From assembly GCA_025093985.1 (NCBI GenBank), contig JACAAK010000030.1:1-48423 (forward strand): 48,423 nucleotides of DNA. The letters run 5' to 3'. The notes beneath the pieces are model-generated. The model did not search any database. It saw only the letters and a program-made list of their open reading frames with translations, and had not been told where the DNA came from. Shown in pieces: positions 1 through 22,390 of this stretch. The position numbers and the translations under genes are program-made. The DNA comes from Calvatia gigantea. Lineage: Eukaryota; Basidiomycota; Agaricomycetes; Agaricales; Lycoperdaceae. Within the stretch, counting starts at the first letter, position 1. Each line of letters begins with the position of its first letter.

Positions 1-135
1 GAGCTTTAAATTTGGGGGTGGCCCCTTGCCTTTATAGATTCAGGAGTTTGAGAGCATCTCTTAAGTGTATCATAACCTATTTTAGATCTTTTTTTGCTTC
101 TACAGTTCCAGAAAAAACTTTAATTAATTCTTTAG

Positions 136-819
136 TCACAGCATCATAAACATAATTCTCTTTTTTATTTTAGCTAGAGTTTCTGGTGAATGGGTTTTAC
201 CATACATTGGATTTTTTTCCCCACTCTTATCTTTAAATTGTTGCTCAATAAATTTAGGAGATTTCAATCGACCAAACATTGGGTTATTTTCCCCTAATTT
301 AGATTCTTTCATTTTAGTAATCGTAATAGGTAGATGTTTATGGCCATAAAAAGGATTTAGAGGACCAGATAGTAATTCACTTAGTTTATTTTTAGTCTCT
401 TTACTTAATGACTTACCCTTTCTATACTCAGATATTAGTCTTTTTGACTCTTCAGTATGTTTAAAACCTAATGAAGAATCAGCTCTAGGATTTAGATTTA
501 ATTCAGGATTATATAAATCAATATAATATTGTTCTCTAGATAAATATTCTGATTTAGTTAAAGTTCCAGACTTACCACAAATTTCTAAAATTATGACACT
601 AAAGTTATCGTGTCCATATTTCATAATAGATTGAGTAACATATCTGTTAGATAGTAATCGTGAAGGGTAATAATAATGAGCTAATCTTACACTTAAATTA
701 TAACCACTACCAATATACTGTTTACCATTAACTAAATTATGCCAAAGATATATTCCAGTAACATCTTTGTATAGAGATGTAATTAAGTTTCGATCGTCTA
801 AGGAATTACTATAAACCAT
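136..819 (-). pseudogene. GIY-YIG gene of cox1 intron 9, mirror copy, frameshifted
   Basis: Identical for about 216 residues to the right-arm ORF (GIY and QYIG motifs present). It then shifts frame at KIKKRI because one T is missing in GAGAATTATG (right arm: GAGAATTTATG). A single-base homopolymer loss like this is more likely a sequencing error than a real mutation. Confidence 0.85.
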
Positions 820-1339
820 TACAGGTTTAGTAGGCAGTCTAGTTTTATCAACTGGGAAATTTTGTTTGAATTGAACTCCTGGAGATTTAATTGTAATTAA
901 TCTTGATTGATCTACTACATCTGATGGTTCTGTATCATCAGGGTTTTCATTGTCAGGATCTTCAGGTGAGTTAGGTAGGCTAGGCCTGATCTTGCTTAAA
1001 CTAGAAGTGGCAGCTAGCCTACTATTTGAATCTTTCCTAGTATTTGAAGTATAATATAATTTTAGCTTTATATTCTTTTCAAAGCTCTAGATTTGTCTTT
1101 GATTAGAGTCCCTTTTTTTCAAAAGGGAATGGACTATATCTTAATCCTTGATAGGATTTGCTTCGTGTAGTCTCTGAGGATCCTACTCTTGTATTGGATA
1201 TACAATTTGGTTTCCTGCTGATTGTCCATTGTAATATCTCTTGAATTTTCACTTTATCAAGTATCAAGAGCTTTAGGGTGTTCCAGCATATAGAAGCATG
1301 CTAATAAAACCGTTACCGATTTTAAGGGCCTAGCTACAG

Positions 1340-14133
<12,794 letters not shown>

Positions 14134-14656
14134 TGTATTTTGCTATAGGGCTAATAGTCGTCTTAAGGGAGAATCGGTTGGCAGTTTTATATTAGACTAA
14201 GTTTTAGTTTTGTAGCGTTAGCTAGTCTACTGCTACAGCTTGTACCTTTTATTAAAACAAAAATACTCTACTGTTTATGTGTTATTTTACTCATTGTAAT
14301 ACCTCAATTAATTCTAACTAAGCTAGAAATCAATTATTTAAAAGGTAGCTATTATTTCTAGCATCCGCGGCAGCCAAAAGGCAGCTTTATGCCGCTACAG
14401 CAACACTATTATACTCTTTTATAACATTAAATTATATTTATAAATTTTTAGGCCTGCTGACTAGCTGCAGCTGCTTTAGGGTGATAGGCCGCTACCTGCT
14501 TTAGCAGTAAGGGGGTATTTATAATTAAAATCCTACTAAAGTCAGACTTGACTTTATCAATACGTTAGGTAGACTTTTAGTTAGTAGACTTTCCTTTATC
14601 AAGTATAGTATGCTAGCTTTGTCTTTTAATAGCGTACGCTACAAGTAAAATTTTTA
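14134..14656. other. cox1-atp8 spacer, mirror copy
   Basis: Mirror of 31,649-32,171. No gene seen; only short palindromes such as TAGCGTACGCTA near 14,630. Confidence 0.6.
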
Positions 14657-14815
14657 TTAGTTTTTTTTACTTAATTTAGTTATATATAATCTTATAACTT
14701 GTTGGAATGTAAATGAAGGTAAGATATATTTTGAGAAAACAAAGATTATAGATAATAAAACTGCAAATGCAAATACTAATTGATTAAAGAAATAAAATGG
14801 TATTAGTTGTGGCAT
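14657..14815 (-). CDS. atp8: ATP synthase subunit 8, mirror copy
   Basis: Same 52-residue protein as at 31,490-31,648. Confidence 0.92.
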   Translation of the reverse strand: MPQLIPFYFFNQLVFAFAVLLSIIFVFSKYILPSFTFQQVIRLYITKLSKKN

Positions 14816-15059
14816 TATATTTTTATTAATTTTTTATAGGTTCTAATTTTATTTTTAAATAGAACTATCTCTGCTTTTGTTAAAGCTTGATTAACTATTT
14901 AAAGTTAATCTATTAATGAGATATTGAGGCTAGCTAAAGCTAGTATTTTACTTTAAATATTAGGCTAGGCTTATATTTGCTAATTCAACAATACTTGGCC
15001 TACTGCTAGCAGTAGCTATTTGTTAAGCTAGAGACTGGCCGTGTGCAATTAAATTTGAT

Positions 15060-15131
15060 TACGAGTAGCCAGGTTCGAACTGACAACCTCAACTTGGAAG
15101 GCAGAGATTATACCAATTTAACTATACTCGC
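15060..15131 (-). tRNA. trnG: tRNA-Gly (UCC), mirror copy
   Basis: Mirror of 31,174-31,245. Confidence 0.83.
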
Positions 15132-15398
15132 TTTATACTAAAAACAAAATCTAGTTTACAGTGGTAAATATAGCAGCGGACCGGCCAAAGGCCGCAATTA
15201 AAGAAAGGCAAAGCCAAGTAAAACTAGCTGACTTTGTCAGCAAAAAGCCTATTACTATATCTACTAATCTAAAAGGTGCTACCTGCTGACTTGCAGCGGC
15301 AGCCAAAAGGCCATATTTTATCACCCGCTACAGCTGACAGGCGAACCCTTAGCATAAATACTTTATAAAGGTAAAATAAACACTATCTTTGAAACAAT

Positions 15399-15481
15399 TA
15401 CGAACAAAGAGACTTGAACTCTTACGGGTTTTCACCCACTCCTTCTTAAGAGGAACTTGTTTACCATTACAACATGTTCGC
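15399..15481 (-). tRNA. trnL: tRNA-Leu (UAA), mirror copy
   Basis: Mirror of 30,824-30,906. Confidence 0.85.
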
Positions 15482-15624
15482 TTATGAATTTAAAATTTCT
15501 TGGCTCTGCCTAGTAATTATTATCTCTTTTAAGTTAAAAAAACAAAATTGTGTATTAAGCTGTTGGCAAGTAGGCTAAATCTAAAGCTTAGTATTAAGCT
15601 TTGCCTTGGTTAGCAATCATTATC

Positions 15625-15698
15625 AGAGTTAAGAAGGAATTGAACCTTAAATGTTAGACTTTGCAGGTCTACTACAGAACCATCTGTACACTTAACCC
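15625..15698 (-). tRNA. trnC: tRNA-Cys (GCA), mirror copy
   Basis: Mirror of 30,607-30,680. Confidence 0.82.
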
Positions 15699-15885
15699 TT
15701 ATAGGTCACTAAAATTTTATAAGTTAACCCGGCCTCGGGCCTAACCCAAGCCTGCCAAATTATAGTAGCGTACTAGGCAAAGCCTACTACAGCTAGTGGG
15801 GGTAAACTAAACTTTTTTAGGCTTGCTACTTCTAGCTGCCGGCTAAAGCTGGTAGCTAAAACTTCATTAAATTAACTAACTAATG

Positions 15886-17004
15886 CTAGAAATTTTGTCC
15901 AGATTTTACTGTAATTGTAAATGCACCTTTTCTATTTTTATGTGTAAATCTTGCTAGATCGAAATAATTAATTTTACCTTTAGCAGTAAATCCTTTTTCA
16001 AATTTTTTAGTAGTAATTCTAGGTATAATAGGTTCTCTCATTAATCTTCCGCTAATTTTAATATTTAAACCAGATAGATAAGCTGCAGCCTTTTGTTGAT
16101 AAAATTTAGTCTGCAGGTTATTAGATATATTATTGGCTTCAAGACTAGTAGTTGCAGATTTAGCAGGCAAGAAGCTAGAAGCTTTATTGGCTTTAATAAT
16201 ATTACTATTAAACAATCTTTGAATACAAGCACCAATATTTTTTTTATTAATAATTAAAGCTAAGAAATTAACTAAAATATTACTATCATAATAAGGCTGA
16301 TGTAATCTAATTAACTCTAATTCTACATTTTTATTAAAGAATTTACTTAAAATGGTACAAATTAATTTTAATTTATAAGGATAAACTTTAGTTAAATTAC
16401 TTTGTGTTAAATTTTTAAAATCATCATTAGTTGTTTTTATTCTGCTTTTTGATGAAATAAAGGCCTGCTTTAGCTGGCCTTTAACAGTTTTATTAATTGA
16501 AAATTTAGGTATACATAAAAAATAAAATAATTGAATTTTAATTTTATCTGGAGTTGTTATAAACACAGGTTTACTAATTAAACAATACATAGATTTAAAA
16601 AAATTGAATAATAATTTATATACATTATTAGTAACAAGTTTATTCATAGTATATACTGTGTTACTTTGAGGTTTAGATCCTGGAAAATTATAACTTATAA
16701 TATTAGGATTAGGAATTTGACTACCTTTTTTTTGTAAAAACACTAATTTTGGCTTAGGCTGTATTAGTTGTTGGCTTTGCCTAGATACTAGAGGTAGATT
16801 TTTATAGTTGGCATAGCCTATTTCTAACACTTCTTGTTTTTGTTGAATCTTACTATTAGGATTTTTAAAAAATGGTACATGTTTAGTAGATAAGCTAGAC
16901 CAGCTTTTTGCAGCTACAGTAGGTCTGAATTTTGTTAAGCCAAGCCCAAACATAGTAGTAGTGAATGGCAAAGCCAGTAATTTATTATTTTTTATATTAG
17001 TCAT
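15886..17004 (-). CDS. rps3: Ribosomal protein S3, mirror copy
   Basis: Same 372-residue protein as at 29,301-30,419. Confidence 0.85.
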   Translation of the reverse strand: MTNIKNNKLLALPFTTTMFGLGLTKFRPTVAAKSWSSLSTKHVPFFKNPNSKIQQKQEVLEIGYANYKNLPLVSRQSQQLIQPKPKLVFLQKKGSQIPNPNIISYNFPGSKPQSNTVYTMNKLVTNNVYKLLFNFFKSMYCLISKPVFITTPDKIKIQLFYFLCIPKFSINKTVKGQLKQAFISSKSRIKTTNDDFKNLTQSNLTKVYPYKLKLICTILSKFFNKNVELELIRLHQPYYDSNILVNFLALIINKKNIGACIQRLFNSNIIKANKASSFLPAKSATTSLEANNISNNLQTKFYQQKAAAYLSGLNIKISGRLMREPIIPRITTKKFEKGFTAKGKINYFDLARFTHKNRKGAFTITVKSGQNF

Positions 17005-17493
17005 TTAACCAAATTTTTAATAATTGATTGTTCATTTTAATAAATTGAACTTAGATGTCAAATTTTAAGTCTATTAAATACAAATTAATAGTATAGTAGC
17101 AGCAGCAGACTAGCGTTACGCTACTGTAGCTTTTCTAGGCAAAGCCTACATCAACAAAGGCCAGACTTTATCTGCCTAAGGCATCTGTTGACTTTGTAAA
17201 CTAACACTACTTGCTGCAGCAGCCGCTAGCTATTATTAAATAACTATAGTAGTAGTTGACTTTGTCAACTGCTAGGCTAAGGCTACAAAGCCAAGCCCTT
17301 TAAATAATAATAACAAACCAATTTGGTATACATTCGTTCCAACATAGGCTATTATTATATTATTTTTAATATATAAAACTTTAGTAGATTAAATCAAGAC
17401 CGCTGCCTGCTTTAGCTGTAGGCAAAGCCTAGTCTAGCTCTAGTAGTAGTAGCATTCGCTAAGCTACGCTAGGCAAGGTAATTAATTAATGTT
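17005..17493. other. rps3-trnR spacer, mirror copy
   Basis: Mirror of 28,812-29,300; short palindromic elements only. Confidence 0.65.
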
Positions 17494-17566
17494 AATTCTC
17501 TTTTGGACTCGAACCAAAATCCGCACTTTAGAAGAATGCTGTTTTAACCAGTTGAACTAAGAGAAC
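17494..17566 (-). tRNA. trnR: tRNA-Arg (UCU), mirror copy
   Basis: Mirror of 28,739-28,811. Confidence 0.86.
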
Positions 17567-17854
17567 TATAAAATTACAGCTGAAGCCGAAATTTATTAGT
17601 TCTATCTTAAAATTTTCAATATAAAGCTCAAGTCAGTAATAACTGTAGGCCAGACTTTGTCTGCAGCGGCCTTTTGGGTGACGCAGCTTACCAATACTTA
17701 CTAGGCAAAGCCTAAAGTAATCTAGCCTCGACCGTTTTATAGCAAGGCTAACTCCAGCACAGTAGGCTGAATTTTCACCTGCCACTAGTAGTAGTAGCAT
17801 TCGCTACGCTACGCTAGGCCAGATCAGCCTTTTACCGCTGCTAGATGTAATCTA

Positions 17855-17923
17855 CCCTTCCAGATTTGAACTGAAACCGCTCTAATTGACAATTAGATAC
17901 TCTACCTATTAAGCTAAGGGCCC
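17855..17923 (-). tRNA. trnD: tRNA-Asp (GUC), 3' acceptor end deleted
   Basis: The D, anticodon and T arms match the other copies. A 31-base deletion removes the last three acceptor bases and the discriminator, so the acceptor stem cannot close fully (AGGG then TAG in place of AGGGCTC). The three other copies in the window retain these bases. Confidence 0.85.
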
Positions 17924-18002
17924 TTTTTTAAGTTGGAATATACCCTTGGCAAATCCTACAGCAGCTAGTTCTAGCAGCAGATTTAAGCCGCCGCTACATC
18001 AA

Positions 18003-18074
18003 CAAGAGTGAGGTGACTCGAACACCTACCAATGATTTTGGAGATCACGATACTACCGATTATACTACACTCTT
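18003..18074 (-). tRNA. trnW: tRNA-Trp (CCA), mirror copy
   Basis: Mirror of 28,200-28,271. Confidence 0.86.
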
Positions 18075-18115
18075 TGCCTTATTTATAACATTAAATTAAG
18101 CTGCAAAAATATTAA

Positions 18116-18188
18116 CTGAGTTGACCGGATTCGAACTGGTATAAGCCATTACCAAAAAATGGTGTTTTTCCAATTAAACTACAACTCA
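18116..18188 (-). tRNA. trnQ: tRNA-Gln (UUG), mirror copy
   Basis: Mirror of 28,086-28,158. Confidence 0.84.
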
Positions 18189-18370
18189 AAAAAAAACAAA
18201 TTTTGTTTTAACGATTCTAGCAGTAGCGTAACGCTAGTCCAGATTTTTATGCGGCAGCAGATCAGCAGACTAGCTCATATTTTATATGCGGCAGCCAGTG
18301 GCCAGATCACTCAAAGGCCGCTGCTACTTTCCTTAACCAAGGCTAGCTTTACTAGGCAGTGTAATAAATT

Positions 18371-18442
18371 TGCCGAAAACTGGACTTGAACCAATATTAA
18401 AATCTTACAAGGAGTCCGTTTTACCAATTAAACTATCTCGGC
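18371..18442 (-). tRNA. trnT: tRNA-Thr (UGU), mirror copy
   Basis: Mirror of 27,832-27,903. Confidence 0.8.
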
Positions 18443-18609
18443 TGTTTAATCCACTAAATGTAGCGGCAGTTGCTAACGCTAGTCTGGCCTACAGCTGTTT
18501 TGTTTGTTGTTTTTCCTTTGGCTAAAAAGCCAAGACTAGGCTTTTACTTATAGCTACCCAACTAGAGTCTAGCCTTGCAGTAGGCAAAGTCTACTGCAAC
18601 TTTATATTC

Positions 18610-18682
18610 AGGCCTTAAGGGGGTTTGAACCCCTGTAAAAAGTATTAACAGTACCTCGCTTAAACCACTCAGCCATAAGACC
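18610..18682 (-). tRNA. trnN: tRNA-Asn (GUU), mirror copy
   Basis: Mirror of 27,592-27,664. Confidence 0.84.
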
Positions 18683-18797
18683 TTAAATTTTTTCTTGTAG
18701 CAGGCTAGCGAACGCTACAGCGGCTCCCGCTACTGCTGTAGCTGCACTAGCAGACTTGCTGTAACCTAAGTCGAAAATAGAAGCTAGTTATTAATTT

Positions 18798-18872
18798 TGG
18801 GGGAAGCGAGACTCGAACTCGCAAATCCTTACTCCCAGGGTAAGTCCCTTACCAAATTAGGTCTATTCCCCC
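18798..18872 (-). tRNA. trnP: tRNA-Pro (UGG), mirror copy
   Basis: Mirror of 27,402-27,476; the only copy seen in its native place beside rnl. Confidence 0.84.
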
Positions 18873-19425
18873 TACTTGCAACGGCAGCAGCTGACTAGCT
18901 GACTTTTTCTTAAAAAGTCTAATCTGCATCTAAAGCCTTGTAGGCTAGACCTGTTGACTAGCAGTCTACAAAAAAAGTTTAGTTTGCAGGTCAGCTAGGC
19001 AATAAAGTAAAGGTAGCCTAAGGCCACTAGCTTATTACTTTCTTATAATTGTTAATCCTCAACATTCAGTTTTTTTATAAATTAGTACTACTAAACTAAA
19101 TACTTTACAGTACTTTCATTCGTAGCCTATCTAGAAATGTTCTATTTCTTAATTAAGGTTTATAAATAAACCATTTAGTATCTAGGGGTTAGATTCTTGC
19201 TTGATAGACATTCAGCACTTATCTATTATGTTTGTGGCTACCCAACTATGCGTTCATTATAATTTAAGTTGCTATTTTTGGCAAAGCCTACAACAAAAAA
19301 TAATTAAAAACAATTGGTACACTAGAGAAACACAGCCTATTGGTCCTTTCGTACTGGAAGGTCTGCCCCTTTTTACTAATTGTCCCTCCAGAAGATAGGG
19401 ACCATACTGACTCACGTCGTATTAA

Positions 19426-20473
19426 CAAATTTGTTATCATAGTGAAATTTAGTCACTATTTCAGTAACTCACGCTACTGTTCAGACTATGTCATCATTAA
19501 TTTTCCTATCTTTGATTAAGAAAAGGTTAATTAATGCCGGATGTTCGTGTTAGGCTTATTGTTAGTGATACTCACCTATTAGTCGTTGAACCTTCACAAT
19601 TCTTATTATTCACTAAATTGCGCTTGGCTGCAAATTGACTGTTAAATTTAACAGTGTTCCTTGCAATTTATCCGGTTTTCATATATGTTTAAATCTCTCT
19701 TTTTTACTTAAACATAATGGGGCTCTTTTTAACATTAAGTTAAGAAAAGGGGGTGTAGCCTACGCTATTCCTTGTAATTAAACCAAGTCTATCCCTATTC
19801 TATAAAGCATAGAATTATGAAAATGAGGTGATACTAATTCTCTTAATAAGCTAAGATACTTAGCTCCAATCGTGATAATCCATTGATCGTTTCGATCATG
19901 TAATACACCTGCATAGATGCCTAATTTATTGTTGATAGCTAAAGCAAGATTTTCAACTTCTTCTTTTTTAAAGCTATTAGTATATATCCTTACCCTGTTT
20001 CTACCTTTATCAAAATTACCATCTGTCATTATTAAATAAGCTAAAACTATTGGATCCATAAATTCCTCTATGTTATTAGGGACTTTTTTAATGAATTTGT
20101 TTCGCTCTAAGCTATATTCATAGAATAAATCGTGATAATAACTGAATAAAGGTAAAGTTTTTGTTTTTAGTCTGAATTTCTAAACTCTTTACAGGGTTAT
20201 TCATATAATCCTTAAATAAGTCTCCTAAGTGTAATGCGAATTCTTCATATTTTTGACCAAAACTCATTTCTAATCTTGCATTAGATGTTGGTGATGATCG
20301 ATATAAGCTACCATCTCCTAACATTATACCAATTAAAATCGAGTGTAAATCTGAAGAAGGATTGAATTGATTGATGGCCTGGTTGACTTTGCCTTCCGGG
20401 CCATTATAAATAGTTAATAATATATTAGTTTTCTTCATTCTTTGACTTTTTTCTTAATGTTATCTTTTTGAGA
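19426..20473 (-). other. rnl group I intron at site L2584
   Basis: Splicing GGGT to TTAATACGACG restores the conserved GGGUUUA-ACG sequence. The 5' exon ends in T and the intron in G, as for group I introns. It carries a broken LAGLIDADG gene. Confidence 0.82.
19778..20438 (-). pseudogene. LAGLIDADG_2-type endonuclease of the L2584 intron, frameshifted
   Basis: Two frames, 20,438-20,118 (106 codons) and 20,059-19,778 (93 codons), are halves of one protein. The first has LIGIMLGDGSLYR and the second VLAYLIMTDGNFDKGR followed by VRIYTNSFKKEEVENLALAI, the pattern of rRNA-intron LAGLIDADG enzymes. The break is at CGATTTATTCTATGA. In the decayed copy at about 23,437 the same place reads CGATTTTTCTATGAA, which keeps the frame, so the break may be a sequencing error. 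Confidence 0.82.
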
Positions 20474-20557
20474 ACCCAACTCACGTACCCTTTTAATCGG
20501 CGAACAGCCGAACCCTTCCAAGCTTCTTCCCCCGGAGGATAGGATGAGTCGACATCG

Positions 20558-21620
20558 CTATAATTTCTTAACTTTTCAGTCAAGTTTAGACTATATCTTT
20601 ATCCAGTGTAAGAATACATTTACAAAGCATCTGGATATTGGCGTGTAGTCGTTGAGGGGTTAAAAATACTACGGCTGCTTACGCCAATTATATTAAAAAC
20701 TTCCCTGCTGATTGTCCAATCTTTAAAATTTTCACTTGTTATAATCTTTCCCCCAAAAGTGGGTCTAATTGTTTTTAACAAAGTATTTAAAGCTCTAAGG
20801 ATGTTCCAGCAAATAGCCAACTGCTAATTTAATATTGCTATTAAAAATCCCCAATGTTTGAACTTAAATCTATTTCCGAATTTGCAGGTAATGTAGCTGT
20901 ATTTTCGTCAGTAACATTTTCAAGAGTTTCATTGATTTTATAAAGCATTGAGTCGTGCATATGTTCTTTCAACAAAGGTTTTAGATCATCTAAAGATTCT
21001 TTATTTATATAAATTCTCTCATAGATTGAATCATTTTTACCTTTTTTATTGTGAATTGAAGAACTAATGTTAAATTTATCTGATAAAGCTTTTCTAAGAA
21101 TACTAACTTCAGAAGAATTAAAACTATCAGTACATAATGTTACACCTCCTCTTTTTACTTGTTGACCGTCGTCCATAATCCAAAAAGCTAAGCTTCTAGG
21201 AGTTAAGTGGTCAGCTATATTAGTAGGAATTATTTTTTTACCTTCATTATTTAAGAACAAATCAGCATAAGGTTTCAAGTCCTCTAGTGAGTTAGTTATA
21301 AAATATAAAGATTGATTAATTCTATCGGAGTATCTAGCATCTGTTCTAGAATATGTTTTAAGTTCGTCTATTTCGAAACCAGATTCTCGAGTTAAACTAT
21401 GTAGATAAGAAATATACTCTAATTTCTTTTTTGATTGCTCAAAAGTGATATATGCTTTATCTAATCCGGTTCTACCTATATGGGCATCACCTAATAATAC
21501 TCCAATTAACATCTCTTTAAAGGCTTTATTCATTTTAAAATAAGCTTAATACGATAGTATTTGCCTAGGAATAGCGTACGCTACTAACGATTATTTATCA
21601 CATTTTTTGATCTTTTGCTT
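20558..21620 (-). other. rnl group I intron at site L2500 (5' end lost)
   Basis: The 3' splice site TATAG/CGATGTCG equals E. coli U2500/C2501. The core lies at 20,580-20,820: TTTGCTGGAACATCC, CAATCAGCAGGGAAG, CCTCAACGACTACACGCC and AAGATATAGTCTAAAC. The 5' splice site cannot be placed because sequence quality collapses after 21,620. A TAGCGTACGCTA palindrome lies at 21,572-21,583. Confidence 0.82.
20841..21533 (-). CDS. LAGLIDADG_2-type homing endonuclease of the L2500 intron
   Basis: A 230-residue protein with two LAGLIDADG motifs: MLIGVLLGDAHIGR near residues 8-21 and LAFWIMDDGQQVKRGG near 113-128. TLCTDSFNSSEVSILRKAL and the C-terminal HDSMLYKI are typical of this family. It should cleave intronless rnl. 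The ORF lies in the 5' half of the intron, before the core. It starts at its own ATG and the reading frame is intact. Confidence 0.88.
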   Translation of the reverse strand: MNKAFKEMLIGVLLGDAHIGRTGLDKAYITFEQSKKKLEYISYLHSLTRESGFEIDELKTYSRTDARYSDRINQSLYFITNSLEDLKPYADLFLNNEGKKIIPTNIADHLTPRSLAFWIMDDGQQVKRGGVTLCTDSFNSSEVSILRKALSDKFNISSSIHNKKGKNDSIYERIYINKESLDDLKPLLKEHMHDSMLYKINETLENVTDENTATLPANSEIDLSSNIGDF

Positions 21621-22390
21621 CTAAAAAAACCCAAATTTTTTTAAAACCCCCAAAAGGGGCCCCCCCCCCTTTTTTTTTTTTAAAAAAATCCCTTTTTTGG
21701 GGAAAAAAAAAATTTTTTTTAAAAAAACCCCAAAAAAAAATTTTAAAAAATTTTTTTTTTGGGGAAAGGGGTTTTTAAAAAAAAAGGCCGGGAAAAAACC
21801 CCCCCCCGGGGTTTTCCCCCCCAAAAAAAAAATTTTTTTCCCCCCAACCCAAAAAAAGGGGGGTTTTTTTTTTTTTAAAAAAAAAAAAGGAAAAATTTTT
21901 GGGGGCCCCCTTTTGGCCCCCTTTGGGGATTTAAAAAAAAACCCAAAAATTTTTGGGTTTTTTTGGGGGAATTGGGGGGGGAAAAAAAAAAATTTTTAAA
22001 AAAAAAAGGGGGTTTTTTTTTCCCTTTTTCCGGGGGGGGAAAAAAGGGGGAAAAAATTTTTTTGGGAAATTTTTTAAAAAAATTTTTTTAAAAAAAAGGG
22101 GGGCCCGGGGGGGGGAAAAAGGGGGGGTTTTTTTTTCCAAAAGGGGGGCCCCTTTCCCCCCAAAAAAAATTTTTTTTTTGGGGGGGAAAAAAAAAAGGGG
22201 GGGGAAATTAAAAGTTTTTTTTAAAAAACCCCAAAAACTTTTTTTTTTGGGGTTTTTTTAAAAAAAATAAAAAAAAAAATTTTTTTTTTAAAAAAAAAAA
22301 AAAATTTTTTAAAAAAATTTTTGGTTTTTTTCTTTTAAAATTTTTTTTTTAAAAAAAAATTTTTTTAATTAAAAAAAAAAAAATTTTTTG
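21621..22390. other. Homopolymer babble, no biological content
   Basis: About 770 bases made almost only of runs of A, T, G and C of 3-12 bases. It has no relation to flanking sequence on either side and lies at the axis between rnl and its decayed inverted copy. It looks like failed basecalling or consensus at a fold-back, so I assign no gene. Confidence 0.85.

Larger units (their letters stand above)
19030..20557 (-). rRNA. rnl: Large-subunit rRNA, 3' part (domains V-VI) with introns
   Basis: Mitochondrial 23S-like rRNA, 3' end. Read on the minus strand, exon 20,557-20,474 matches the peptidyl-transferase region (CGATGTCGACTCATCC, then GGCTGTTCGCC and GTACGTGAGTTGGGT). Exon 19,425 to about 19,030 holds ACGACGTGAGTCAG, TGGTCCCTATCTTCTGG and the sarcin-ricin loop AGTACGAAAGGACC. 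Introns sit at positions equivalent to E. coli U2500 and U2584. The 3' end is approximate. Upstream of the L2500 intron the gene is lost in the low-quality region, so most of rnl is absent. A GGCAAAGCCTA mini-element lies inside the last exon near 19,278. Confidence 0.88.

Noticed and set aside
18159..18389. 76-codon ORF (and its copy at 27,885-28,115)
   Set aside because: Overlaps trnQ and trnT on the other strand and consists of tRNA and palindromic spacer sequence.
19201..19398. 65-codon plus-strand ORF
   Set aside because: Lies opposite the rnl 3' exon, including the sarcin-ricin loop.
20620..20820. 66-codon ORF within the L2500 intron
   Set aside because: It is the translated group I core (P, Q, R segments), not a protein gene.
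21621..22261. Open frames of 67-102 codons on both strands
   Set aside because: Products of homopolymer babble; only Lys, Phe, Gly and Pro runs, no coding character.
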